Counted from the first letter of the stretch, positions 27,101 through 42,100 are shown. The stretch: DNA of 64,000 nt from Manis javanica (GCF_040802235.1 NC_133158.1:84802501-84866500); one strand, 5' to 3'. Notes: a model not told the origin generated them from the sequence alone. Translations and numbers: made by a program.

Positions 27101-30100
27101 TAATTATAATAATGTACCATGAAAGGGAGAGTAAACACTCAGACTTTTATGTAATGACCTCTGCTGTGACTTAAAGACAGAAGGGTGTAGTTTCTTGAAA
27201 AGAAAAATTCAATGGACTCTGGTTCCACTATAATCCCAATACAATGTTTTTCTGATAGCAATGACTCTTTTAACTGTTTTTCAGAATGAACCGATCAAGA
27301 CAGCTAGGAAAGAAAACCTACAAGAGGTGGTAAAAAGAATCAAATAGTTTAGTCCCTAATAATATCAGTGAGAGAAAAAAGTAAATAAAGGGTGTTTGTA
27401 GGAACTATGACAGTCTAGAACCAAGATTTCTTCCTAGGATGTTCTGTCCCGACCACTGGCACCTTGCCTGAAAGTGCCTTTTTCTTAGGCTTTTTTTCCG
27501 TGATGGTTCTAATTTCTGTTTCTAATCCCATTTTTTACAAGAGCTTCTGCTTCAGACTACAAGAGCTAGGACAGTTCTCTGTCCATCTTTCACCTTCCTG
27601 CTCCCTCTCTCCACTGTCCCACTCCCACTGTGCCCTAAGAAAGAAGTGGGAAGGTGAGGACGCTGTATTGCACTCCTTTGGAGTAGCCATGCAACGGTCT
27701 CTAAATGCACGTTTTTTAAATAAAACTAATTCTAAGTGTAATTCTAAATGCATGTTACCATAACAACATCATCACTTACATTACTATAAACCTGTATTTA
27801 AGGTGTGTTATTGGTTAAACCTGCTTTTGAGGGTGGCCTAGAGTTCTAATCTATGAAACATTTCACCTGGACCTCCCCTCTGAAGGGCTTTCAAATTGTG
27901 GCTGTTAATCACAAATTCAGAAATTTGTCCAGAGTTACAAAATGAGACTTACAAATGAAGATCCTAGTGAAATAAGGATCTTCCACACCAGAATAAGCTA
28001 ATCCTGGGAGTGAGTGATTCAGGAGGGAAGATAAATGAATCCAGGGAAAGAATACTCAAGATCAAAAACTGCTTAGGTTTCATTTGGCCTCCAAAAAGAC
28101 CACCATGATGTGAGGTAGTTTCTGCAGGAAAATATTCCAGTCCACCATGGGAGGCTGAATAATGATCTCCCAAATATGTTCGTATCCTAATCCTTTGAGC
28201 CTGTGATTGTTACCTTTATGGCAAAAGGGACTTTGACAATCAAGGATCTTGAGATGGGGACAGTGCTGTGCATTATTGGGAGGTGCGGTGGGGACGGGTG
28301 TGGAAGCAGCATAATCATAAGGATCCTATATGAGGAAGGCAGGAGAACAGAGTCAGTAATAGGATATAAGACAATGAAGCAAGAATTGGGAGTGATGTAA
28401 GGACGGGCCCTTGAGCCAAGGAATACGGGTGGCCTCTGGAAGCTGCAAAAGGCAATAATGTAAATCTTTCCATAAAGTCTCCAGGAGGAGCCCAGTCCTG
28501 CTGAAACCTTGTTTTAGGCTCCTGACACCTAATACTCTAAGAGAATAAACCTGTGCTGTGTCAAGCCACTAAGATAGTGGTAATTTGTCATAGCAGCAAT
28601 AGGAGCACACACACTGACTTCAAAGATGGCTTCAGAAATACCTCCCATCTCACATAGTCTTCTGCAGTGCCATCCTGCCACTGCCTCATCAGTTCTGTAG
28701 AGTCCATCCTCTCTCCACCCCTCACGACAAATCTGAGTGGACCCTGGGACTGCTCTGATCAGCGGACTGTGATGACGATGATGCAAAGCTCTTAATTGGT
28801 CTGGCAGCTTCAGCTTGCTTCCTCTTGGAAGCTGGCTGCCATGAAGGAAGTGCCACTGTGGGCCAAGCATGCTAGAAGAAATATAGCCACATGGAGAAGC
28901 CCTGAAGCATGATGTTCACTGTGAAGAGACAGAGGCAGGAGCCTGGGCTCTCAGATATGTGAGGAAAGAGCCATCTGGGAGTGGATCTTCGGGTCCCTTC
29001 CACCCTGGTTGCCCCACCTGCAGCAGAGACAAACAGCCCTACCAAACCCTTTCTAAATATTTGACCCACAGATTGTGGGAAAAATGGCATGATTATTTTA
29101 AGCCATTAACTTTGGGGTTATTTGTTACTCAGCAAAAGATAACCAAAGCACCATCTTTTTAGAAAGCTGGTGACTGTAACAATGAAGTGATACATATAGT
29201 GTCTTTATTGGCTACTATGAAACATTATGTTGTTGATACTAAATGACCCTAGTTATTTTAATGTCTGTAAGTATTTTATCTTTATTATTTCAGCTGTTAT
29301 TGCTGCCATATTGCTGTATCTAATTTCATGAATGAATAAACCTGCTTTGTAATATTGAGGCTTTATACAAATAGTATTATATCAATCTCTATGCAACATT
29401 GGAAGAACTGGAAGTTGCCTACAGCAACCAAAAGCACTAATTTATTCTATTGACTTAATTATAGACACTTTCTAAATCAGGCTCCAATCTATAGACTGGA
29501 AGGTAACTTTAGGTTTCTGCTACAGAATTAAGAACAGATTTATGTGACAACAAATTTCCCTGCTAATCCAAGATCTCCTCCCTTTAGGTTGTAATGTACT
29601 TCTTTCAGGGAGAAGCTTCCATAAACCTACTTTTTCATGATTCTGTACTTACTGCAATCTTGCTTGTAGGTTTTTAATATTTCAAAAGGGTGGATGAAAG
29701 TATTTAGGGCTGACATTTTGAAAGCTGAATCCTGTAAATCCACAGAAGCATAACTCTTCTGCCTCTTCGGATAATTTCTACTATGATTTCATAACAAGTA
29801 AGTGTGTCTAAGAAGATTACATTTGTTTGTATTTACAGGGTGTCTGGGCTCTCACCGAGCTGGATTATTCACTGCTTCACGTCTGTCAACTAATACTTAC
29901 CCTGACCTAAGGAGCTGTGTCAATGGTAAACATCTCTACCAGCCACTTAAAAAACAAACAAAATGAAACCAAAACCTGCCAGCAGAATACACCCATGTAA
30001 ATATAACTAATGTTTAAAAATCAGCAAATGAGCCTTTGAAAGGTTGTACGTCCAGCAAGGAGGTATTCTCAAATGCATTTGGAATAATGTTTTTCAGATG

Positions 30101-33100
30101 TAAATGCTGCTGTTTTAATCAAAATAAATTTTCCACCCAATGTTAAACTTGAACATGTTCCTTTTTTACTAATTTTTAAGTCATTGACTTCAGAATTTTA
30201 TTCCCAACAGTGTTATTTTAGCTGTTGTTGCATAAGCATGTAGTATGACAGAATGTTACAGTTTATTAATAGGTCAAAGTGGAGCCATGTTTATTCTTTT
30301 AACTTCTGACATGAATAATTTATGTGTGAAAATGTCATAATGTAAAATTAGCCTTCTCCCTCTGAAGTTCTCATAGAAGCTAGTTGTAATTCTGGTACAT
30401 TATTTATGTCTAATTTGCCAGTTTCCCAACTGAGATACAGAGAGAAAAGTGAAACTGCAGGATGTAAATTGGGATGTTTGTTCAGTGAATACTTTACATG
30501 CAGCTTCGGCTTTATCTTGATAGTCATTTATCTACATTTTTCCTAATTTAAACTTGGTTGTTATTACATAAGTAATGTGACTTGTCTGAACCTGCATATT
30601 TAATTCATTATTTTTTTTTAATTCACCAAAGGATAGGAAAATAACTTCATAATTTCCTGATTTGCCTGTTTTCTGTTTTTACCTACTTTTTAAATTTACT
30701 TTTCAAAAGGTGATTTCATGAGGACAATTTTTGAAAAATTCAACAATTAGGTTTCAGAAAGGTTAAAAAAATATTTTTTTGCAAGTAACAGAAACTTCTG
30801 TGGCTCATTTTAGCAAAGGGGAATGTATTGGAAGGATGGAAGGAACTTGCAGAGTTGACTTAGGAATGCTAGAAACATGGTTGTAAAATGGGCAGGAGCT
30901 TTGCAGTGTTTAGTGAGCAGAGAGACCACACATAAGTAACAAAACAAATGAGCAAATCCTTTAAGATAGTGATAAACTGCTGTGACGTTTTATGAAGGAA
31001 GTGTCCTTACCTGGGATTCACAGTGCTCTGCTACCTGTAGTCCAATGTCTGAAAATCACTGTATCCTGTATTTTGCCCAGAGTTGTTTATTTAAGGCAGA
31101 TGGATAAATCTGGCCCCTTGTTACTCCATCTCAACCCAAATCAGAAGTCCCAAATTATTTTTTCTATTGATACTGAGTAGTTTGATTTGTTCTAACACGT
31201 GTTATTATTTCAAGGATCAAATAAGGTAATATCAATGAAAAAATAAAATAAAATTAGTTATACTGTATGTATTTACAAATATAAAAATAAGTTCCCTTTT
31301 GCACATAATTGTAAAGTTTGTCTAAGGAATCACTTTTTGTCTGAAAATGGGTTATTTGAAGAAAAGAATTGAAATATTTTTTCATTGATTGTAGATTTCA
31401 TGCACAGTATTTCTATGAAAGGGCATATAGTTCTATTTTACTGCATGATGTGGTAAAAATTAAATAGATGTCTTTTTTCTTCAGCCATTCCAGACCAGTG
31501 TAAACCTCTGCCATGCAATGAAGAAGGGTATATGAGCTGCAAAGATGGCCAAGCTAAGTTCACTTGCCTTTGTAAACTGGGTTGGCAAGGACAGAAGTGT
31601 GAATTTGGTATGTATAATAAACCCACCTGGCTCATCTAGGCTGGTCCCTTGAAAAGTTCTTCGAAGACTTTATTACTTTAACAATAATTTATTTTTCCCT
31701 TCTTAGATATAAATGAATGCAAAGACCCCTCAAATGCAAATGGAGGTTGCAGCCAGATTTGTGATAATACACCTGGAAGTTACCACTGTTCTTGCAAAAG
31801 TGGTTATTCTATGCTTTCAAATAAAAAGGACTGCAAAGGTAAGAACACAAAGGTAGAATAAAAGGTATTTACTGTGTGAGAGCAAAATTCATTTAGAGGA
31901 ATTTCCCCAGTGATTCTTGAAAACCCCTGATTTTTAAAAAAGGCCTATAATAAATATATCTTATTATCCACCTTGAAGCCTGTGATACTAGGGACTGCCT
32001 TTTAGTTTACTGTTTGTAGAGTATTTTGTTATTTATAGAGTATTTTCTTATTATGTGTGTAAACACATGTTTGGATAAAGAATCTCATTATATGGTAATA
32101 AAGTGAAGTTTCAGTGCCAGTCCTTGCATACTGCAGTCTTTGCAAAATCATTGTTTATATATATTTTAGACACTGTTATTTCCTCTATCCCAATAAGGTA
32201 AACAGCTATACAGAGAAACCTACCGCAATCCTAAGAACCTCTTCCAGTGTGTTTTGTTTCCTTGTCAGAAATAACTTCCTAATTTCCATTATAAATCTTT
32301 CATCTCACACTTCATTTCCTGCTGTGCTTTTGGGAAAGATGAAGATCTGCTTTTATTTCTCAACGTTTGCAATCACATCACTAGTCATAACTTTTTTTTT
32401 CTTCAGACTTAAATAATTCCAGTCAGCCTAGCTTTATAAGAAGTTATTTTATGAGTGTATTTCTTTTTTTTCTTTATATTTCCATTTCCCCCAAATTTTG
32501 ACCTTTTTTTCTTCTATATAATATCCTTTGTGTTTCACTGCTTTAACTGCCATAATTAAATCTTTAAATATTTGTGCTAGGTGTGTAGAAATTTTGCAGC
32601 CTAGAGTTAAGTTTTGTCTTCAGAAACTGGGAGCAAGTTCCATTCCTTCCCTTCCCCTTCCCCTTTCCCGTTCCATCTCCTTCCTTTCTCCTCCTCCTCC
32701 CTATTCATTTTGCTATGAACTAGAAACATTTAATAAGTTAAAACATAAATTTTCCGTGTTCAACTCTATTTGTATCTCCTTTGGTAAATCCCCAAGTTGA
32801 ATTCATATTCAAATGATGGCCTGTTCCTCACTTCACTGCAGTGTTTAGTATACTGTAGTTTAATATATTATTTGAAGTGTAGTTAAATGACTAAAGTGAA
32901 CTGCATTAATTAACAATTTCTATTAAACCATTATCCAATTTGTGTCTGTATATCATTTTTGCCTGGCTACTTGAAAGTATGTTTGAGGTTAGAAATTTAG
33001 AATACCAGTATCATTAGAAACCAGTTATAGATTGCCATAATGCAGTATACCATATGCATTCCATAAACAAATAGTACCCTGCATACTTCTGCATTTAAAT

Positions 33101-36100
33101 ACTTGAATCATCTGTCCTAAAAAATTTGTGATTTATATTTTTAATTAACAGTTATATTTAATCCTTATCCACTGAGTTAATACACAGGTATATACATTAT
33201 TACAGAAAGTCCTCTTATACATAAGAATGTCCTGATGACCAGAACATATGTTCTAGTATACTTCATTTACATAGTCCTTTATCCATGATAACTAAGTGAT
33301 GGAGTACAGAGCTATTAGGAGATTATGCATGCAACTATTACAGTAGGACCTTTGCCAAGGATGTGGATGCGCTTGGGATCAAGTTGCCAGTAAATGTCTA
33401 AAACTGCAAGAATAAAACTTTTCATCAGATATTAGATGTCAGTGTAGAGTAATAAAACCAATGTGCTGTAACCTGAACTCATATGATTTAAATAATTCCC
33501 TGTAAGATGTCTCAAAACAAATAATTTTAATCATGTTTTTGCTTTCTTTTAAAAATATGGATTTTTTAGTTCTTTTTAAAAAACTAAGTATTTTGTTTTG
33601 AAGTAATTGTAGATTCACAAGCAGTGGAAGAAATAATAAAAACAGATTCCATGTTCTCTTTGCCCAGTTTCCCCCTATAGTAATGCCTTGCAGTATCACA
33701 CCCAGGATATTGACATTGATACAGTCATGATGCAGAAAAATTCCCTTACCATGAGGGATCAATTCTGTTATCTTGGTGCATAGTATTTTAAATAGAGTAA
33801 CGTCTGAAATTTTAGCTATTAGTCTGGGTAGAAATTAAACTCTCAACTTTTTAGAGTAAGAATATATTTCCCATTCTGAACTTGTCTTTCTCCAGAGAGT
33901 ACAGATGGTATAAATTCACTAATAATTGTATCTCTGTGGAACTATTTCTGTCACTTGCTTTGTTTTTCTCACAGGTGCTTATCTAGTGACTCATTGCAAT
34001 CAATACTTTGTCTCCTACCCTATTATGTAATATAATGAATGCATCTGAAATTCCTGGAAGATTAATTTAGTGCTAAAATTTGTACTGGATTAACTGTAAC
34101 TTTATAAAAACTTGGAGACCTTACTCAATACCATTTTAAATTTGAATCACCTTTGAAAAGTTAAGCAACAGTAATAGTATGCAGATTTAGCTCTTGTACA
34201 CTTTCAAAGGAAAAATGTGACTAATGAGCCATCTCATTTTTATTTTTTATATTTGCGATAATAAAGAATGTGTCTACTTTTAAGGCCATATTTCAGAAAC
34301 ATGTATTTAGGAATACATATAAGAATATGGTGAATCTTTTCTCCTATTTATTCTTACACTGTAACCTGGTAGACAAGAAAATAACTAAAGCCCTGTCATT
34401 CTTTTACATAGCTACAAAGGAACATAGCAAACATCAATCAAATTCCCTAAATGTTTATATAAAGAAATCATATTTAGCAAACTAAAATATGAATGATAGA
34501 TTTAATATTTTGTTATCCTCGGGCCATTCCATTATCTTATTACATGTATTAAACTAGATACAGGAAATACAAATCAAGGGGTCTTTGCTAGCACCTTCTG
34601 GTATGGGAAAAATGTTTTTAATATATTGGTTTCATTTATAGATGTGGATGAATGCCTCACAAAGCCAAGCATTTGTGGCACAGCTGTATGCAAGAACATC
34701 CCAGGAAACTATGAATGTGTATGTGCTGAAGGCTACAGATACAATTCCATATCAAAGTCTTGTGAAGGTAGAGTTGTGGTGGTATCATTGTTAATGGTGG
34801 AAAGGGTGGGTTTGAACCCTGATTTGATATTAAAAGCCCTGGTTCCGTTTGACAACAATTGGATTGCAAACAATAGGATGGCAAAATCCATGATAGAGAT
34901 TAGTCAGTTGGGTAAATCATTGGCTTCCTAGCAGAGTAAAAGTATATAAGATACATGGTCTTCAGGTTTATTTATATATAAGTCCAACTGTCCTCTAAGC
35001 TACGTGTGAATTAGAGACTTCCCAGTATGATAAAAACCAAATAGACGTGTTTTCACATTATTTAAATAATGTTCAAAGATAAAAAGAATTTCAAACTGGA
35101 AGGAAAAATTCATATACACAAGAGAAAGACAAGTTTAAAAATCATATGGGTTTTACAGTGAGGGTGTTTACAAGCCTTGGGTTTTATACCAAGCTTTTCA
35201 ATGATTTTCTGTGTATATATCACTATGTCATTTACTCTATAATAGGAAATAACATAGTTCTGTTATAATAAAGTACATATAAAAGAAAAATCTTATCATA
35301 ACCAAAGATAACCAACTAGAAATTTGAGAAGTACTGATTGATAGTGTGAGATCCTATGGATTGGCAGAACCCCTTGGACTTATCATTACTTCATTTGGCT
35401 GCAGTGGGGCTGCCATGTATGACTCAGGGAGCTTAAAGGTATTAGGGGGATTTAAAAAAAATCATGGATACACACAAACTATCTCACACCTCCTTTAAAT
35501 TCTATAAATTTCAAAATGAATTTAATCCTATGATGAAACTAATCAAATCAATGGCAATTTTTCTACTGTGGTGATGTATATATACACACACACATATAAG
35601 GCTATATATTTATTATATATAATACACAAATTATATAATATGCCCTTTTAACCATTTTTAAGAGTACTATTCAATGGCACTAATTACATGCACATGGTTA
35701 TTAAGCCATTCTCACTCTTTCCAAGTCTTTTTCATATCCTCAAACAAAACTCTTGTAACCATTAGGCAAGAAATTTCCCCTCCTTCTCCTAACACCTAAT
35801 GTACTTTCCATCTCTATGAATTTCCCTAAGTCAATAGTAATTTTAGAATAGGTTTTTTCAACTATATATGCTCCTCTTGATATTTTGATGTCTTACCTCC
35901 TTGTGTCCTCACCAAAAAATATCACTCACCGCCCCCCTCCATTTCTACTCTCCCACACCTTCAAAGAGAAATTACTGTGGTAAGCCCTAAGCATTTGTAG
36001 ATTTATTATTAGCCAAATTCATCACCTATATTGTGGGTTTTTTTATTCAGTAAATGACAGATTTTTAAAAAAAGATTTAGGTATGGTGTAAATGTATAAT

Positions 36101-39100
36101 ATTTATATTACTTGAATCATATAGCATTCAATTTTAATTTTGAGGGATGAGTAATTTTAGGGCTCTAGTTTAAGGCATTTTATGGGGGAATTTATATGCA
36201 ATGAATATATTCATTTTTGAATTTGGGAAGTTTCAAAGATCACAGGGTGCATTCATTAAAAATATCAAGGATCTTGTGTAACTCTGATGTGTACTTTAAC
36301 TGAGGCATATTATTACCACTTTTCAAGAATGATTTTCTCAAAATATGGAGTGAAGACAGCGACTACATAGAAGTTTTCACAATATGGGGTGTAATAGCTC
36401 AGTGAGGGTTTTTTATTTAATGATAAAAAGAAATAAAGGTATATCCTTAAGTTTATTCCCACTGTTAATGACTGCATTAAGGAAAAGTCAAATGTTCTTG
36501 ATGTTATTTAATACCCTATTACATTTACCTTCAGTTAAGAGGGATGTTTTTGTTAGGGAGAGTTCAGTTAGGAGAGACGCAGGGAAGTTAGAGGACAAGG
36601 TGAGGAAGGAATTCATTAAAGTGGGAGTGTTAGGGAATGACAGAATAGAATAATGAAGGAAGTTCATTGAACAGCTACTCAGCATGGGGCACTACCCCTG
36701 CTAACTCCTTAAACCAGTGTCACCCAGCATCCAGCCTCCGCTTGGATCTGCATGGTGTGGGAACTGAGTTCCTACCACCCCAGGCTTTGGGAGAGCCTCA
36801 GAGCACTGGATGGAGTGAGATTATGTTCTGTGAACTACCTATAGGTAAAGAAGGGAGATTTTTGGGCAGGTTACTGAAGAGCAAGACTGTAAGCTGCAGT
36901 TCCCAGTCATCTAGGTGACAGTAATTTGCAAGCCCAGGTCTGAGCTCTCAGCAGTCCCTCCCTACTTGTCTGAGATAGGACAGAGAGAGTGAAGGTTTAA
37001 GCAGAAATCCAGAGGATTAGAATGACAAAGCAAAGTAATAAAACACCACTGGAAAGACAGAGAGACAATGCATTTGGTGAGAAGTTTATTTAAGCCAAAA
37101 AGGAGCACACTTGGAGAAAGGGGAGTCTGGGCTGCCCTAGAGAAGAGGTGCCCCTGAAAGTTTGGGAAAAGGTTAATATTAAAAGGTTCCACACCTATTA
37201 AGTGCGGGTGACCCCAGAGAGAGGAATGTCCCGAAAGGATTGGGGTACCTGCTTTTAAGGATTCTTTAGGAATGTGACTACCGGCTGGGGGTGCAGACTT
37301 GTTAAGTGGTCTTTGAATATTTAAATTAACTTAACAAAAGGAACTTTAAGGCTGTGATTTCTCCCTGGAGTAACCGGTATTTTGGTTTGGGAGCATATCA
37401 AACAAGACTGCCTGCCCAGTGCCCAAGGTGGGCTGAGTTATTGTGTGTTTGCTAAAGAGGAAGTTAAGAATCTTACTTCTTAACTTCCTGGGTATTAAAA
37501 TGCAATCTTATTTTTAAGATGGAATTCTTCCTGTCTTTTACTATGTTGTTTATGGCTGGGCCTGCGTGATTAACACAATAAAGACATGGGCTATGCTGAG
37601 GTACCTTCCTTTATCTGGGGAACATTCAAACATTCCACTCCAAGTTACTCCTGGCTTTTGAGTTTGAATTGATTAACTCTGGGTCTTTTTAGAGGACTTT
37701 CCTGCCTTTTTCTCTTTCCACCCCGCTTACATCTATTTTCCTGCCTAACATTTTCTGCCCTTCCCACTTCTTCCTCTTCCTTCCCTTCCCTTCCACTTCT
37801 TCAAAGCCCAGAATTGGGAGGCAGTCTCAGTGGAATTCATATAGTCAGAAATGACAGTTAACTTGAGACTTCTGGTCTTTTTTTCCTTTAAAGAAAAAAA
37901 ATCAGACAATTAGTATAACTTTTATATTTTTATTAATTATTAATTACTAAAAACTATACTTTAAATGTATTATTTCATGCCTGAAATTCCCACTGCAACT
38001 CTTTTAAATTTCCATGCCCAGTGCTGAACTGTGATTTGATGTCACAGAGGCTTTTTCATTAAGGATCTATTTTCTTTGATTATCTCACACTACAGTCCGA
38101 ATACTCCCGTTGGAGTGAACATTTTGAAGATACTAAGATTTATGTTCTCTTTTGCCCTAGACGTGGATGAATGCTCTGAGAACATATGTGCTCAGCTGTG
38201 TGTCAATTACCCTGGAGGTTACTCATGTTATTGTGATGGGAAGAAAGGATTCAAACTTGCACAAGATCAGAAGAGTTGTGAGGTAACATTTCGCAATGCT
38301 CAACTTCCCATCTCTTTTCTAAAATGAAAGACCAAGGTACTTATTTCCACACAGCTGACATAAGTCGGGAAATATAATATTCCACATAATTGCTATAAGT
38401 CAAAGCAGGCAATGAATCAAAGTCTTTTCACTAAATATGGTCATGTAAGTTATAAACATGGGGGGGAGGATAATCAGTGGCTGGGTTAAAAAAAAGGCTG
38501 CAGGGTCACAGCTCAGAAAATGCTCACCTATATAGCCTGTACAGTCAGAAAATGCAAAGTATATATTTATTAATGAAACTAAAAAAAAGATGAGGTTTAT
38601 GCTTCTCTTTGTGAGAAAAACACTCCTCCATAGAAACTTTAGTGGAAACATTTTCCAGTGTCTACTTTTCTTTGTTCCACCCTGACATGTTTGATCATGC
38701 CTCAAGCATGTTAGTACTTACAAGAGTGCTCATAAAATCTTGGGTGGAAATAACTGTTAGAATAGGATTTAGCAGGGGTTAGGTATATCAGAATTCAGAG
38801 AGGTCGATTTTGTTCATCTTAATCTCTCAGCTTGCTTTTAGTTACTTGAATTTAATTAATGATTGACCCACAAATTAAATGTTAGGGTCAGGTCCTAGTT
38901 TTGCCTTCATTGAAATAAGTAACTCAGCATCTGAAGTTGTTTTTGTCCTACATAAGGATCATATGTTAGTGGTTGTTAGTCCAATTCTTGCATCTCTTTT
39001 ACTTTTTACAAGTGAAGGTGAAATTTTATATGAATATGAGGCAGACAATAAACAAAACAACACAGAAATAATGATTTAAGTGTGTGTACACTCATCCCTC

Positions 39101-42100
39101 CATATATATCTGTTACCAAACCAAAACTGTGTATGTCCCAAAATTGTAACATTTGATATTATGCTACCTACTTGGTAAAGGAAGGTTAAGGCAAGCTACT
39201 GAGCATATGTAGTACTTAAATGAACTACCAGGCTGAGTGAATATCTATTCTATAATTTAGTCTCTTGTTATTTCAGTATTTGTTGTGGTTACACATCACC
39301 CTCTAACTTGGAATAGATTTATTGACATTCTAAGAGGAAATCAGATGTTATTTCTGGAAAGTGCTATGTACACAGTTCTCCCTCTGACCTCCCCAACCAA
39401 AATAACCCTGTGCACATATCCAAGCACTTATGCCTAAATTTTTTTTCCATTTCAATGTTTAGTTTTCTTAGAAAAAAAATACTTGATAATAGATGTAATG
39501 ACTATAAATCACTTTTTAATGAATTCTTTGGAGGTTAAAATTTTATCTTAATTTAGATTTATCCCATCCAGGTTTTTCCAGCATTTCTTTTACTATCTAG
39601 ATAGCATATTTTTGTTCAGAATACTTTCACTTAGTAAATGAGCGAGTGAAAGAGGTGCTATTTATTGTTACATTACTTATTCGTGAGTTTTTCATGATTT
39701 CTGACTCCAAATAAAGCTAATTTTCTGATACAATTCATGGAAGGCATACTACTTGCAGTAATTAAGGGGATACATGTTGTTAGTGGAAGAAAAAGTTGTG
39801 TTTTGGACCAAGATTTGCAAAGGAAATTTAAAGACAAAAATATAAAGTCACACATATTAGATAAGACTAAATATATTCTTGGAGATCATACAAATGGACT
39901 ACATAGGGAAGTAAAAGGTATTGCTTTATTAATATCATGGGTTTTATTAATTTATTTTAGTGCATCTAAGAGGATACATTTGACAAGGACTCTAGGAACC
40001 AGGGAAAGGCTGCATTACCCAGCACAAACAGCAAGCTGTAACCTATGTGTTTTGTTTATTTGTTTTGTTTTCTTTTCTCCAGGCTGTTCCAGTGTGCCTT
40101 CCCTTGAACCTTGACAAAAATTTTGAATTACTTTACTTGGCAGAGCAGTTTGTAGGGGTTGTTTTATATTTAAAATTTCGTTTGCCGGAAATCACCAGGT
40201 GAGGTACCAATGTCGATGATAATTTCTAGAGGTAAGCTGTTAAGGACAGGAGAAAGACTGAAAAGATTTGAAATGTACAAAATTGCATTAGTAATCTGAT
40301 AATTTAGGTATATAATCAATCAGATGATTGGGGGAAACCTAAAGTTAATTCACTCCTTCACACATGTAATTTTCATGCTAGAACCATCTGGGGTCATTCT
40401 AGGCTGACCTTCTCCAATGATCATTTTACTATAATCCATCATTCTTCCTTTTCTAGTGAATACATATTTACTAAGAAGTTGGGACAGTAAACTTAATATA
40501 TTTCTGAAATTTTCATTTTTCTTTATACATGTTATAAAAACTAAGTAATGCTTAATATTCAAAGTGTTGCTTTTTGAGTATAGTTATATCCATAATTATT
40601 AAGGGAAATTCCTAAGATTGCTTCAGTGGTGTTTTAAAGAAACACATCACGTAATTTTAGTCGATGAAGTGTCTTTCTGCTATTCTTACAGTTAGTTTTT
40701 GTTGACTATCTGAGTACCTAAGTCTGCTCTTTTTTTTCCTTTAGTTAGGTTCACTTAAGGGAAGGAGTGGTTATGTTTTAGAGCCATGATTCTGCTTTAA
40801 TTATCAAATATTCTCAGAGCCATACATTGTTGAAACTAGAAAAAAATAGGAATTTTATCAGAATAATGGAAAGGAAACATGTTTGAGACTGATTTTGAGT
40901 ACAAATTTTGAAGTATTTTAATCAGATAATATGCATATTTAGAATTTAATTCATTAGGTATATTAATTATTTATTACATAATTCAACTAAATTCATAGAA
41001 ATCTTCTCATTAAGGAACATTGAAATTCATTCTAAGATTCACTGATATAATTGTGCTTCTTCAATGCTCCTTTCTCCCTCAAGACCTGGTTTTCCCCTTT
41101 AACATCTTAGAGCAAATAATATCTTCCAGTGGTAAAAATTGGAGACACTTTCTGGCTATAAGGATTATGAGAAGGAGAGAGAAAAAGAAGTTTATTGTAT
41201 ACATTCAGGTACCTTCAGGTGTATTCATTTCTCACTACAATTCACAGTTGGCCAAATAAATGTTTTTGTCTGTATTATTTATTCATTTATTATTTATTTA
41301 AACTTTTACTGAAGTATAATATTTATACAGAAACATACGTCTATCTTCAATGTGTAGCTTGATGAATTTTTATAAACTGCCACCTGTGTAACCAACACAA
41401 ACACCAACTAACACTTTGTTGATTTTCTTTTTTCTACAAATTCCTTCAGCCCTGCTCCCCATGATCAAACACTTACTCTACCCAAAAGTTAACAACTTCG
41501 CTCTTCTTTTTCACTCTACGTTACTTCTGAAAAAGAACGAAGTGTTCCCCAATGTAATGAATCAATGTGCTGATGTATTCCAGACAGAAAGTATGCGGAA
41601 CAGGACTCTTTGAATGGACGGGTTTAGCATAATTTTACAAAGAGAAGGAAATGATCTCCATAACAGGATCAACTTCTGGAAGATCCTGAGCATACACAGA
41701 TTTCAGTTTTGGAAAGATAACATGTGCTTCACATCAGCAAAATGTGAGGATTAGGAAAGAGAATAGAAGTCCTTATTCTGAGCAAATGGTTTTGTTATAA
41801 AATAATATGAGTTCAATAAATTCCTATTACATTATTATCTGTCCAACATACTTTACTTCACATTTACCTCTTTAGAATATTTCCTTAGAATTCTAAAGAT
41901 TAAAAAAAATCTTATCAGTTTTTATTTATTTCATTGAGGTTAGATATGTGTCCTATTACAAATGGTGCCACTAGTACTATTACTCTTAGATATGGTTAGA
42001 TATGGGAATAAGGGTGTGGGGTTCTTTCCTACTTTACTTAGTTTTACTATTATCTGAAGTCCTGACTTTTTGGCTTGAATTACCTTTATTTTCACTTAAC

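Larger units (their letters stand above)
20931..29838 (+). other. PROS1: PROS1 intron 3 (8.9 kb)
   Basis: GTAAGT donor, TTACAG acceptor. Holds an L1 fragment at 21245-21520, a MIR at 22605-22770, a long decayed L1 at 24200-27060 and two LTR-like units at 28146-29153. Stretches 21530-22600, 22780-24190, 27070-28140 and 29160-29838 show no recognised gene or element; the open frame 27464-27763 has no homology I can see. Confidence 0.9.
34768..38160 (+). other. PROS1: PROS1 intron 7 (3.4 kb)
   Basis: GTAGAG donor, CCCTAG acceptor. Contains a TATA/CA-type microsatellite near 35575-35625, an L1 fragment near 35635-35835, an LTR-like element at about 36930-37740 and a pyrimidine-rich run near 37755-37800. 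The stretch 36670-36930 is less AT-rich and may belong to the same LTR element; I could not classify it. Confidence 0.9.

Noticed and set aside
32640..32705. Pyrimidine run as a candidate splice acceptor of a hidden exon
   Set aside because: No open, conserved coding segment follows, and exons 6 and 7 already join in frame.
39737..40114. 125-codon + strand open frame running into exon 9
   Set aside because: It is in a different frame from PROS1 exon 9 and has no recognisable domain; the verified acceptor is at 40082/40083.
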